From NCBI GenBank assembly GCA_027625915.1, contig JANTQA010000040.1, positions 744,001 through 808,000 of the forward strand: a stretch of DNA of 64,000 nt. Direction: 5' to 3'. The translations under genes were made by a program, and so were the position numbers. Below are positions 22,401 through 33,900 of this stretch, piece after piece. The stretch's first letter is position 1. Each line of letters begins with the position of its first letter. The stretch comes from Anaeramoeba flamelloides. Lineage: Eukaryota; Metamonada; Anaeramoebidae. The notes below the pieces were generated by a model, which did not search any database, was not told the origin of the DNA, and saw only the letters and a list, made by a program, of their open reading frames with translations.

Positions 22401-25400
22401 CGAAGATCTGATCATGAACAAGTTTGGTTGGGTTAGTCATGATCAGGTCAACCAATTCTTATAATGATTTTTTATACTTTTTACCTTTCCCAAACACCTA
22501 AAAAAACAAAAAGAGAAGGAACATAGAGCCCAAGCAACTTAAGAAGGGAAATTTGGAAAAGGTAAAAAGTATAAAAAATAAAAACTTTAATTTTTTTGAT
22601 AAAATTTTTAATAAGGAGAAAATTTTGACTTTTTTAAAATAAAAAACTTAAAAAAGTATTATGACAATCTAAAAAAAAAAAAAGTATAATCTTTTTTAAA
22701 ATATCTTTTTTTCACTCTTTAAAAATTACTATTTAGGAACTTGCAAAAAAAAAGTATCATTTTTTCATTTTTTTTTATTTAAAGATTTACTCAATAATTA
22801 TTAACACAAAAAAACCTAAAAAATTGATTATTGATTAGTCTAATTTCTACAAAAGCTTGTTGTGTTTCCAATATATTTCTAATATGTGAAAATAATTTGT
22901 CAAAATAATCTCTAAGTTATTTATTTAATTTTTAAAAAAATCTAGATTTTATTAGAAGTACTAATCAACATTCCGAGACAAATTTAACAAAAATATTTTT
23001 CGACTTTGGATTCTGAATATTGATGTTACAACCTTTAAATTTACAAAGAAATATAGATTTTTTTAAAAAAATTACATTATTTACTTATAAACTATGTTTC
23101 TTTCATCATTTCCTAAAAAAAAATCCAAAGATCTATTATTATTTATAAATAACTTTTGAAGAATAAATAAGAAATAAGTAGAATAATACCCATTAAAGAG
23201 TATAGTTGATATTCGTATGAAAAAAAATCTAGTAAATCAATTTAGATATTTTAAAAAAAATTGAAAAACCCCAAATTCTTAGTACATATTGAAAAAAACA
23301 ATAATGTTCATTTTGATCTTCAATTGAAGATCCAAATAAAATTCCAATAGAAATCAATATGATTGTTCTAAAATCATTTTTACTGTTTCAATGATCATTA
23401 GAATAGCAAGTTTTTACTTAGTCGATAAAGTTCTTGCAATAAAAAAAAAATTTGAATAGCAATTAAATATCAAAAAATATAAACGAAAAAAATCAGAACA
23501 AAAATAGAAAAAAAAAAAAAATGTTCAAAGATGTAAAAAAATGATTTCAATTTTGAAAATTTATTTATCTTCTAATATCTATGCAAACCCTTTAAAAACT
23601 AACTAAACAAATTCATTACATCTGATTACCTTTAACTGAAAAATGGTTTACATTAATATTTTAATAAAAAGAGAGTGGAATCTATCCTAGTATAATACAA
23701 ATCAAATTTTCAAAATTTTTGACAAAGTTAAAACAGCCGAAATAATAAAAATACTACACTTTAATTCAATTTGTAAATAATTTTGATTTTTGAAACAATA
23801 TTTATAATATTTTGTTTTTTTTGTTTTGTTTTAATTTATTTTTTTTCCAATTACTTAATCTGTTTCGTTAGATCTGTAATTTTTTTCAATGATTAATATA
23901 AGGTTAGTGCTGAGTTCAATTCAATAGAAAAACTCACATACAATTAGTTAATGGTATCTTATTATTTGATAGATCAATAATTGTTAGTAAGATTTAAACA
24001 AATTTACCAATACATTTTTTGTTCAGTCCACTCTTTTCATTATTTTGGACACACATATTTTTTTTTTTTTTTTTTATATTTTTTACATTTATTTGGATGA
24101 AAATGATTACTTGTAAAAAAAAATAATACTCGGCAACTTAAATTTGGTTTTATATTATGTTTGAAATAATATAAATAATTGAACTTTTTTTTGTCAATTT
24201 TTGATTTTGAGTGTTTCCAAACTTTTGGAATGGGGATTAGTTTTCATCCAATTAATGATTAACAATAAATTTCTCAATTGCTCTAATTTACATATATTAT
24301 CAAGAATGAAAATCCCTTTTAATAATTTTCGGATTATTTTAACTTGTAGAAGGGAAAAAAAAAAGAATGATCTCTAATTGAATCCATTTTTCTGTCTTGA
24401 GGATCACCTTTAGTTTTTTAACATTGCTTTTAAGTAAAAATTTTAAAAATTCTCACACATTTCTCTGATTTCTGTGATTCTATATGATTTCCTTGGATTT
24501 CTGGGATTTCTGTGATTCTATATGATTTACTGGGTTCTAGAAATTTTTATTAAAAAACCTTCAATTTTCAAAAAATAAAAAAAAATAATTTCCCCAAATA
24601 AAAGATAGTATGAATTTGTTAAAAAAATTTTTTTTTTTGAAAATAAAAATATCAGATTCTTGGTTTTTGAGAAGTTTCTTTGATAACTTATTGATGTTCT
24701 AATTAAAAAAATTACGATCTTAACTAATTTTTTAATGGGACAATGTAAATAAAAATTAAAAATTATAAATTAACAATTAAAAAAAAACTAAAAAAAAAAT
24801 AATAAAGGTATGTGTTATATAGATAGAATTGGTGTGGAACAAGATTTTAAAGAAGCAAACAAAATTTTTGAAATTGGAAGGAATAAAGGATCCACAAGAT
24901 GCATAAATTCATTAGCATTTTCATATTCAAACGGTGAAGGGTTCGAAGTAAATGACAAACAAGCTGTAAGGTTATACAAAGAATCGACAATGTCGGGATC
25001 TGCTGTTGCGTATAGTAATTTAGGTTCTTGTTATCAATATGGGGATGGCCTTAAGGCTGATCTCGCGAAAGCTTCCAAATTATATCTAAAAGCATATTTT
25101 TTAGGGTACGTATCGGGTGCCACACACATCGGTGGGCTATATAGATGGGGAGCCGAGATGCAAGACGAAAAAAAAATGTTTCTATATTACTTGAAAGCTG
25201 CAAGGGATATGGAAGTTGATGCGCAATTTCTGTATGCATATTCCAAATCCTTTCTCCACTATGAGGCTGGTTTATTGTTTGATTTGTTTTTAATTTCTGC
25301 TCGCAATGGATCATTGGAAAGCATGTTTGAAATGGCAAAGCGATGGCTTAAAGGCAGAGGATACAAGGAGTCCAAGGAAAGAAGTCTAAAAATAATCAAA

Positions 25401-26498
25401 AAATTAGCGAGAAGTGAAAATCACTTCGATTCTATCCTGTTTCTCGGGAGGGCTTATTTCACAGGAAATTTTTTGGAAAGAAACATGAAAAAGGCTTATG
25501 AGCATTTCAAATCAATTGAAAAAAATAGTAAAAAGATTAAAAGACAATATTTAAAAAATCCAAAAATTTCCTTCATTATCAAGAATGGTGGTACCGATAT
25601 TGAAATATTAGAAACTTTGCAAGAATTACAAGAAATAAATGAAACAAATCCAGAGAATCAAACGGCATTGCACCAGGCTTGTATACAGTCGCAATTTGAT
25701 ACTGTTGTATTATTAATAAATAAAGGCGCAAATCCAAATTTAAAAGACGACAATGGCTTACTACCAATCGATCATCTGAAAGGTGAAGATGATAAAGACG
25801 GATTAAAGCAAATATTCTCAATCGTTCAGGATTTTCTATGGTATTACGAAAGAGAAGAACACACAGATTTTAAATTAAAAGGGAAAAAAATCCATAAATT
25901 TTGGGTTGAATTACGTCTCGGGCTAAAATTAAATAAGGAAATTGTTGATAAAATTGAAAATTTTTCTCAAAATGATGTACATACTTTTTTGCAATGGGTC
26001 TATTCTGGTATATTTATTAATAAAAGAGAGCCCATTGATTCAATTTGCTCAGAACTTGGCATTGCCAATAATGATATTTTTAAGAAATCCGGCCGATTGG
26101 GGGTAATTAAGGATTTACAATTTCTTTACCAACAAGACCATACAAAAAAATTTTGTTTGATTTCAAACAATGCCGAAATTCCTTCTCACCCGTTCATTTT
26201 GCAAGTAAGATCCGATTTGTTTAGAGAAATAATCGTTAATGTTGAAGAGGGGATATCGCAACTCAATGATTATTCTGGTTCATCATCTCAAGCAATAAAC
26301 CTTTTCATCAAGTTTTTATATTACGACGAAATTAATCTTAAGCATACAACACCAAAGTTAAGGGGGCAATTATTACACAATATTGACTATTATCAATTAA
26401 ATCAAAATTCTTATCTTCGCTTTTTGTTAAGACAAAATAGTAATGATATATTGAGAGAAAAAAAAAGAAAATTCGTACGAATAAACAAAAAAAAATAA
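19416..26498 (+). CDS. Sel1-repeat, ankyrin and BTB domain protein (3 exons)
   Basis: I assemble three exons: 19416-19680, 19771-20559 and 24808-26498 (915 codons including TAA). Introns are 90 bp (GTATAT..AAAAG) and 4248 bp (GTAAGT..AAAG). All junctions are phase 1, and each one restores a Sel1 repeat: His-Ile-Arg then Ala-Tyr-Glu-Arg-Leu-Gly, and Arg-His-Trp-Gly then Met-Cys-Tyr. Sel1-like repeats run through residues 10-600. They are interrupted by a Lys/Glu-rich low-complexity insert (about 153-255). An ankyrin-type unit (Thr-Ala-Leu-His-Gln-Ala and Lys-Gly-Ala-Asn-Pro-Asn) lies at about 635-670. Two degenerate BTB-like modules follow (about 700-760 and 795-880). The architecture implies a scaffold, possibly a ubiquitin-ligase adaptor like the Rho-BTB neighbour, but the partner is unknown. 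The large intron is packed with repeats. If it is not spliced as proposed, the third exon would be a separate gene starting inside a Sel1 repeat, which is less plausible. Confidence 0.85.
21030..22690. mobile_element. Possible long-terminal-inverted-repeat DNA element inside the intron
   Basis: The block TTAGATTGTCATAAAAATTT followed by TTCAAGTTTTCTATTTTAAA (about 21043-21085) recurs inverted at about 22628-22672 (CTTTTTTAAAATAAAAAACT.. then ATGACAATCTAA). This suggests 40-50-bp inverted repeats bounding about 1.65 kb. No transposase is visible and the outer ends are not defined. Confidence 0.45.
22250..22440. other. GC-rich island with a palindromic hairpin
   Basis: Counting 22261-22440 gives 78 G or C of 180 (43%), well above the visibly A/T-dominated surroundings. 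It contains CGACTCGACAG twice, 36 bases apart. A 10-bp perfect inverted repeat, CTGATCATGA..TCATGATCAG, lies near 22408-22447. A second inverted repeat follows: TATACTTTTTACCTTTCC with GGAAAAGGTAAAAAGTATA (about 22472-22575). It may be an embedded RNA gene, part of a mobile element, or horizontally acquired DNA. Confidence 0.45.
23145..23600 (+). repeat. Dispersed repeat R1, copy 1
   Basis: It aligns in direct orientation with 54485-54905 through shared blocks such as AAGAAATAAGTAGAATAA, CATTTTGATCTTCAATTGAA and AAAAATGATTTCAATTTTGA. Termini are not visible and the class is unknown. Confidence 0.65.
23700..24237 (-). mobile_element. Family B MITE copy 2 (inside the 4.2-kb intron)
   Basis: Read on the minus strand it starts ATCCCCATTCCAAAAGTTTG, next to TA at 24238-24239. 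It carries the family interior, including GATCTATCAAATAATAAGAT and the poly-A/CAAAA tract. The far end is degraded, so that boundary is approximate. Confidence 0.7.
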
Positions 26499-26692
26499 AA
26501 AGCACTGAACTTATTCAATTTTAATAACCATTTATCACACATATTTATTTTTAAATTGAAATTATAAATTATTTTTTAAAATTTGCTTTTAGTTATATAT
26601 ATATATATATATATCCCTTAGCCCCCTTATTTGCCTAAATTTCATCAAGATTTAAAAGAAAAGATTTAAAATGATATTGATGTACTAATATA

Positions 26693-26922
26693 CTGATAAA
26701 TTCAAATAAATATCTGAAAATTTTTACTTCATTTTCCTTTTTCAAATTTTTTATAACCTTTTGAATAAAGCATTCTATTGGGTTAAATGTAAAGAAACTT
26801 TATAAAATTAGTTGATCCTTCAAAAGATTCTTTCTATTGTGTTGTTTTGAAAGTGGTGCTCCAAGATTACAAAAATGTGAAATTGAACGAAAAATTTTAT
26901 TACCTAAATCTGAATTTATCAG
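26693..26922. mobile_element. Family D MITE copy 1 (TA target), 230 bp
   Basis: Ends CTGATAAATTCAAATAAATA and ..CTGAATTTATCAG are flanked by TA on both sides. The left subterminal block CTTCATTTTCC is shared with other family members. It is non-coding. Confidence 0.75.
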
Positions 26923-26958
26923 TATTTATTTTCCTATTTGTCTTTAATATGGGTTTTA

Positions 26959-27489
26959 AACCCCAATTCAAAATTTTTAACACACCAAAATTCGATTTGT
27001 TAAAAAAAAAAACTTATTTAATCAATTCTAGAAGATTTACCAAATTAGAACCATTCACTAATTGAAATGTTAACACTTCTTTATAAATTACAATACTCAC
27101 AAAGCAATAAATAAATAATTATCAATACAAATAAATCAAGGGTGTGTTAAAAATTTTGGAGAGAGCAAAACAAAAAAATACATTAGTAAATTTGTTGAAA
27201 TTCTATTAGGATTATTGATCGATCAAATGGTTAGATACTACCAACTAATTTTATTTGAGTTCTTCTGTTTGGAACAACTTGACTTTAACATAATAAACCT
27301 TGAAAAAATTTTTTTGATCCAACGAAACAAATTACGTAATTCAAACAATGAAATGGAAACAAAAACTAAAAGATGAAAAAATGATTTTCATATTTTTCAA
27401 AAATCAAAATTATCTCCAATTTCAATGAAATTGTATTATTGTGATTGTTTGGACCGTTTTAGCTGTGTGTAAAATTTTGAATTTTCGTT
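26959..27489 (+). mobile_element. Family B MITE copy 3 (TA target), 531 bp
   Basis: It starts AACCCCAATTCAAAATTTT after TA (26957-26958) and ends before TA at 27490-27491. The central TTGATCGATCAAATGGTTAG block is preserved at about 27215-27234. It is more diverged than other copies. Confidence 0.7.
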
Positions 27490-28823
27490 TAATTATAATA
27501 AAAAGTCAAAATGGTTCAAAGATAAAGTTGTTATGTTCGTGTATTTTTCTTTGATATTGGAAAAAACAAATAATAATTATTCATTTTTACATTATTTTTT
27601 TTAAAGATTTTTATTTTTTTTTTAATTTTTTAAATAAAAAATTTTTTTACAATAATAGTAATTCAAAACTCAATACATTGATTTATTAATAATAATCATT
27701 AAACAATGTTTATAATTTAATTGATTAAATAAATAAATAAAAAAAATATATTACTGAGAAATTTTTATTTTTTTTTTATACAAAATTTTATTAAATATTA
27801 AATCAAGTGAAAAATGAAATTTATTTCTTAAGGCCAAAATTAAAAGTTTAATCTGAATAATTTTCTAAAACTTTTATTTAAACAATAGAAAATACTTGAA
27901 AAATAAAAAAAAAAAAAAAAAAAATACTTGTAAAATAATTTCATTTGTTACTTTGGAATTAAACTAATATAAACTTTATGATAGGTAAAATAATCAACCC
28001 TAAATTTAAAAAAAAAATAAAAAATAACTTTTAAATATTATTCAAAGATAATATAATAATCTTGGAAACCAAAAAAAATTTTTTTTTTGGATTTTGTTAT
28101 TAGTTAAAATTTGAATAAAAATCATTGTGAAATTTGAATTTTTCAATATAAATTAATCCATATCTTGGAAAATTATTTTTGATCTATGGTCTCTTATTCA
28201 AAAATATTGTTTATTTTATTTCTAGATTTTAAAAAGTCAAAAATTCAAAAATTAGTAAAAAGTAAAAAAAAAAATCAATTATTGATCAACTCAGAATATT
28301 TGCTAATCTTTTAGATTTTAGAAAAAAAAATGTTGTTGAAAAAATTTCCATATTTTACATTATGAAAAAAAAATATTATTATTTTTTTTTAAAATTTGAA
28401 TTGTATTTTTTATTATTTTTAAATTATTTTCAATTATATATATATATATTTCTATTAAAAGGTAGTCAATAAATAAAATAAATTTTATTGTTGTTGTCAA
28501 AATATCTTTTGTAATAAATAAATTATTTAATCAAGTATTTTAGGGCAATATCGGGATGTAAAGGGTACTTAAAAAACATTCAAATAAAGAATGATATTTT
28601 TATTTCATTAAAAATAAGAATTTTTTGATGTTTCGACAAATTTTTTTGACAAAATTTGGATCAAAAAATAATTAAATCACGATAACCAAGAAAAAATTTT
28701 CAAATGTTGAAAATTATCATTTCAAGTTATTTTTTTATTGTGGATAACTATACAATTTTTAATTATAAATTTTTCTTTCTAAGATAATTTTTCATAAATT
28801 TTATATATTATAATTTGTTGATA

Positions 28824-29021
28824 CAGTCAGTTTCACTTTTAAGACACAAACTTTCAACGAAATTTAAGGCACAAAAAAAATCTCAAATTAAGGCACAAAA
28901 TTTGGAATTTTTTTTTTTACAATTTATTTTTACTAGAATTTGAATTTTGTGCTTTAATTTGAGATTTTTATTGCGCCTTAAATTTCGTTGAAAGTTTGTG
29001 CCTTAAAAGTGAAACTGACTG
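28824..29021. mobile_element. Family A MITE copy 2 (TA target), 198 bp
   Basis: The best-preserved copy: ends CAGTCAGTTTCACTTTTAAG and CTTAAAAGTGAAACTGACTG are inverted copies, flanked by TA. Each arm contains AAGGCACAAA and CGAAATTTAAGGCAC blocks. The transcript would fold into a near-perfect hairpin about 90 bp long. Confidence 0.85.
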
Positions 29022-29642
29022 TAACAATTCAACTTAAAATTTTATTTTGAAGGCAATTAGTATAATTGGGGTTCTAAGGGGTATATATATATAAAAACTC
29101 TGTTTCACTCAAATAGCACAGCCAAAAATGAAAAATACAATTTTTTTTAAGAATCTGCTAACACACAATTGTTTAGAATCAAAACAATAATAATACACTT
29201 CAGATTAGAGTTGATAATTATAATCAAAATATCTGAACAAACTATAAATTTCAAAAAAAAAAAAATGTTAAAAAAAGTTAATTAGCCCCTTTCATTAGAA
29301 CATCTTGTTCAAAATTTATAGATTTATTTTGAAAATTTAAATAGTTGATAATAAGATTTCTCAAGAGTAAATGTATTCATTTTAAAAGATAATATGAAAA
29401 CTCGATTTTTATATATTAATTTGGAGTTTTACCAACATTTTTCTTTAATTTTCAAAAAAAGAAAAAACAAAATAGAAAAGAAAAAAAACTGAATTACCAA
29501 TATGTTTTAAAATTTTGTTGTTAATAAATACCTAAGAATAATATTTTTTTTTTCAATTTTTGATTTTGGGTGTGTCTGATTTTTTGGAATTGGGTTTATT
29601 TTAAATTTTAAGAAATAATAATAAAGAGTATGATATATTTGT

Positions 29643-30035
29643 AGTCGGTTTCAAATTTAAGACACATACTTTCAACGAAATTTAAGGCACAAAAAAATCT
29701 CAAATTAAGGTACAAAATTTGGAATTTTTTTTTCATACAAATTATACAGTCAGTTTCACTTTTAAGGCACAAACTATCAACGAAATTTAAGGCACAAAAA
29801 AAATCTCAAATTAAGGCACAAAATTTGGAATTTTTTTTTACAATGAATTTTTACTAGAATTTGAATTCTGTGCCTTAATTTGAGATTTTTTTTGTGCCTT
29901 AAATTTTGTTGATAGTTTGTGCCTTAAAAGTGAAACTGACTGAAATACTAGAATCTGAATTTTGAGACTTAATTTGAGATTTTTATTGTGCCTTAAATTT
30001 CTTTGAAGTTTCGACATTAAAAGTGGAACTGACTA
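29643..30035. mobile_element. Family A MITE copy 3, interrupted by a second family A copy
   Basis: The left arm (29643-29746) and right arm (29943-30035) belong to one diverged palindromic element. A better-preserved complete copy (29747-29942) sits exactly in its central loop. Confidence 0.75.
29747..29942. mobile_element. Family A MITE copy 4, nested inside copy 3
   Basis: Ends CAGTCAGTTTCACTTTTAAG and ..GTGAAACTGACTG with family-type palindromic arms. TA lies on the left; on the right the expected TA is not intact. Its closeness to the copy at 28824-29021 suggests a later insertion than its host copy. Confidence 0.8.
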
Positions 30036-30998
30036 TAATCCTTGATTTTTTTTTTATGAATTATTTATTTGAATTAATATTTTAATTGTTGGAAAATCTT
30101 TAAAAAATTGAGAAATAATTATAAATCCTATTGATGCCTTTAATCTTTACTATCTAGCACTCCAGGATAATAAAGTTTGAGTTATTTTTTTTTGATTAAA
30201 AATATTCATTTTAAAAACTATTTATTAAGTTTATAAGTTGAATTTAACAGTTTTTAAAAAGTTATTTGTTTGACTTTTTAATTTAATCATGTAATTTTTT
30301 TTTTATATATTCTTATATTCAATAAAGAGAAACAATTGATTTGAACTATTCTTTGAATCTAAAAATTGAATTTTTTTCAAATAAGTATAAAAACATTTTT
30401 TGAACTATAATTTCTATTTTTTAAATATATACAAAATTATTACCCATACTTTGTGGTTCTAATTTAAAAGTGTACTTTTACAGTTTCTACCAACAACACG
30501 ATTTCTTTCTAAAAAGAAAATAATTATTTGTAAATAATTCCGAAATATGCTGAATTTTGAACTTTTAAATAATGAGAAAAAAGGATCAAACTATTACAGA
30601 CATTAACTCATTTCGGAAAATAGAATTAAAAAATAAGTTTGGTATTTAGTGTAATCAGATTTTGACTTGAAAATTCAATTTCAAGATGTCTAATTTTTTT
30701 TTGGATTTACACTTAAAATTTATGTGAAGATTTTTTTGAGGTTTACTGGTTCCTTAGTAACAACACAACTCATCAATTTTTTGTCTGAAATAACAAATAT
30801 TTTCATGCTTTAATACTTTAAAATTAATCTTGACTCGAAATAGTATTTCGCTTTTTAAATTACAAGAGTATGATCTGAATTAATTCAAATAACCAAATCT
30901 AAATAAACACTATTAGAGAATTGAATATTTAACCAAAATGCTCTCATCATTAATAACAAAAAAATAAAAAAGTGTTCATTTTTTTTCTTTCTTTTGAA

Positions 30999-33900
30999 AT
31001 GAAATTTTTCTATTATTTAACAATCTTTTTAGTTCTTTCCTTTGTTTGGTGTGACAAAGAGAACACCAACAAAGAAGCAGACAACGAAACAGAACCAAGC
31101 AAAACACAATATATCGATACTAAAACTTTTAGATTGCTTCAAGAAGTTAAAAAGGATTTTATCTTAACTTTTACATCTGATCTTTTACCTGTTTCTCGTG
31201 AGGTAATACTTTTTGCATTCTTTCTTTTTTTTTTTTTTTTTTTTTTTTTTCCTCTTCTTTGTTTCCTAACTTTTTATTTTTTTGCTTTTTTTTTTTTTCT
31301 TCTTCTTAAAATCAACGGTTAAGTTTGAAGAAATATTTTTGAACCTTGTTGAACCATACAAAGAAAAAGGCTTATTTGAATACCACATTTTTGATTACAA
31401 ACAAGAAGATCAAGATTTGGCAAGAGAATTAGGTCTCATGACTATTCCAACAATCCTCCTTTTTAAAGAAGGTAAGCTTGTAGAAACATACCAAGGAGAA
31501 ACTCACGAAAGTGGATTTAATGCTTGGCTTGAAAAAGTTCATTTACCATTAATTTCTGAAATTGAAAACATCGAAGAAATTGAAAGTAATTTCTCCTTCT
31601 TTTTTTTTTTTTTTTTTCTGATTTTTTTCTGATTTTTCAATCTCAAAATTGAATTTTACTCATGATCTAATAACATACCATGCTTTTATACATTTACTTC
31701 GATCTTTCTTTCTGTTTAATCCCAATAAAATAGATTATAAAAAAACATATCCCTTAGTTGTGTTAGCAGAATTCCCAACTGACAAGAAGAGTAAGACAAT
31801 CTTTCATTTAATTTTTAAGATTTTTTTCTTTGATTAAAAAACATTCCATTTCTTTTCTTTTCTTTCCATTTCTCTTCTTTTCTTTTCTTTTCTTTTCTTT
31901 TTGATAATAATGTTTCTTCACTAATAACCTCCTCAAAAAATATTAAATTATAGTTCTTAAATCATTGAAAAGCTTAGCAAAGAAAAAAGAATTTTCAAAA
32001 TTTGTATTTGTAACAAAAGAAAGTGAAGAAAAATCCCTCAAGTTCTTTAGACAATCAGACTCTAAAGAAATGTCCTTTGAAGGTGAATGGAAAAAAAAAG
32101 TTATTGGACAAGTAAGATTATTTATTTTGTTTTTTTTTTTTTAAATAACTCTTTTTCAGCAGTTTATTTTTATCAATTTGGAATTTGTTTTGTTACGATT
32201 TCCAAAAATCCAAAAAATTAAAAAAAGATCTATTACGGTCCATTTTAACTTTGAATATTAAAAATTAGAAACTCAAGAAATAATATATCCTCAAAAACAA
32301 AACTCAAATAACAAAGAATTTCTCAGTATTCAAAAACCAATCATAAAAAAAATTAATATATTTACTATTGTTTGGTAATTGTGAAATGTTTGTGAGAAAC
32401 TTTAAAGTGGATTTTGGTCCAAAAGTTATTTTAGAGTTTTTTAAAGTCGTTTCATAATAATATTTTTTTAATAGAGCCCTAAAAATTTGTCTAACGAAGT
32501 TTCTCATCTATTTTAGTGATACTTTTGAAAACTTTTTCATGACACTTTTTTAAAATGACTCTATTCTTAATCCGAAATAAAAAAAACGAAAAAAAAAAAA
32601 AAATCAAAAAAAAGAATTATTAGTTTAAACAATCCCATTGCAAAACCAAGTATCAATTTGATTTGTCTACAACTAAAAAAAAAATACAAAAAAAAAAAAC
32701 AACTACTTTAATTTTACAAAAAAAAAACGATAATTTAGTGTAAAAAAAAACCATATAATTCACTTTTAAAAAGTCTGTATTTCTGCACTCAAACAAATCC
32801 AATAAACGATTTTCAAGATTTTGTCACCAATTTATTTTTGATTGTTTTTCAAATGAAAATAACTATTTAATTCAATCATTTAAAATAAGAAATAATTAAT
32901 ACAATTCTTAGATACGAAACCTTTTTTTGCTAAATTTTATCTTTTTATTAAATAACAAAAGGGATAATATGAGATTCATGTGATAGATTCTATAAAATTT
33001 TTAACGTGGAACTCTATTTTAATAAAAAATATTTTTGAATGTGATCTTTTTACTTTAATCATCAAATTTTAAATTTAAATAAAGGTTTGATATTGTTATT
33101 TATTAAAATTCAGAAAATATGAAGAGAAAATTTTGGTGCATTTGGAAAATTAAATTTTACTTTACCAATTTTAAAATCTAAAATTATTTAATTAATAATA
33201 TTCTTTTGTATAAATTAAATTTATATATATATCTTTATATAACTATCAAAAAACAAAAAAATAATATTTGTGGAATTATAATTTATCTTTATGAACATAA
33301 TATAAATAGTTTTTATATGATAACCATCTCCCATTTCTTCAAAAATTATCTCGTACTAATTTTGAATCATATTTTGAAAGGGAAGAAACTATTGGTTTTA
33401 TCTTTATTGAAAGTGAAAAAGAAAAAGAACAAGTTGAAGGAGAATTTGTAAGTGGTGAACAATTTCCAACAAACGTTTTATTAAACCAACTTTCTGAAGA
33501 ATTTTATGGAAAATTATGGATGGTTTGGAATAGCGTTGAAGAAGTAAAACAATTTTCGGAAAAATATGGTTTTGAATCTTTCCCTGGACTTGTTTTAACT
33601 CACAATCAGAAACAAGAATTTTATAGATATGAAGGCGAATGGAAGATCGAAGAGATTAAATCTTGGTTAGAAAAGTAAAATTTTTTTATTATTTATATAT
33701 TTTTAACAACAACTTTTTTATAATTAAGCACATATTTTCAATGATTTTTTGAGATCTTTTATAAAGAAAATTCCCAAATAAATTGTATTCAATTTGGAAA
33801 AAATTTTGAGAATTTTACGAAAACAATTAGCTGGATTTGAATTCTCAAAGTAAAATGGGATCATCAAGAAAAAAGGAAAATGAAATATATAGATATATAA

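Larger units (their letters stand above)
20560..24807 (+). other. 4.2-kb intron filled with repeats
   Basis: Donor GTAAGT at 20560 and acceptor AAAG ending at 24807. The intron contains a long-inverted-repeat element (about 21030-22690), a short GC-rich island (about 22250-22440), a dispersed repeat (23145-23600), a family B MITE (23700-24237) and a TTTCTGTGATT-type array (about 24465-24535). It is the largest intron in the window by about threefold. Confidence 0.75.
26499..30998. other. Intergenic stretch with MITE copies
   Basis: It holds a TA microsatellite (about 26595-26614), a family D MITE (26693-26922), a family B MITE (26959-27489) and family A copies (28824-29021 and a nested pair at 29643-30035). 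The remainder is AT homopolymer sequence with nothing recognised. Confidence 0.6.

Noticed and set aside
31860-31910. TTTTC pentamer array
   Set aside because: It is an ordinary pyrimidine-rich simple repeat within PDI intron 3, probably part of the splice-acceptor tract.
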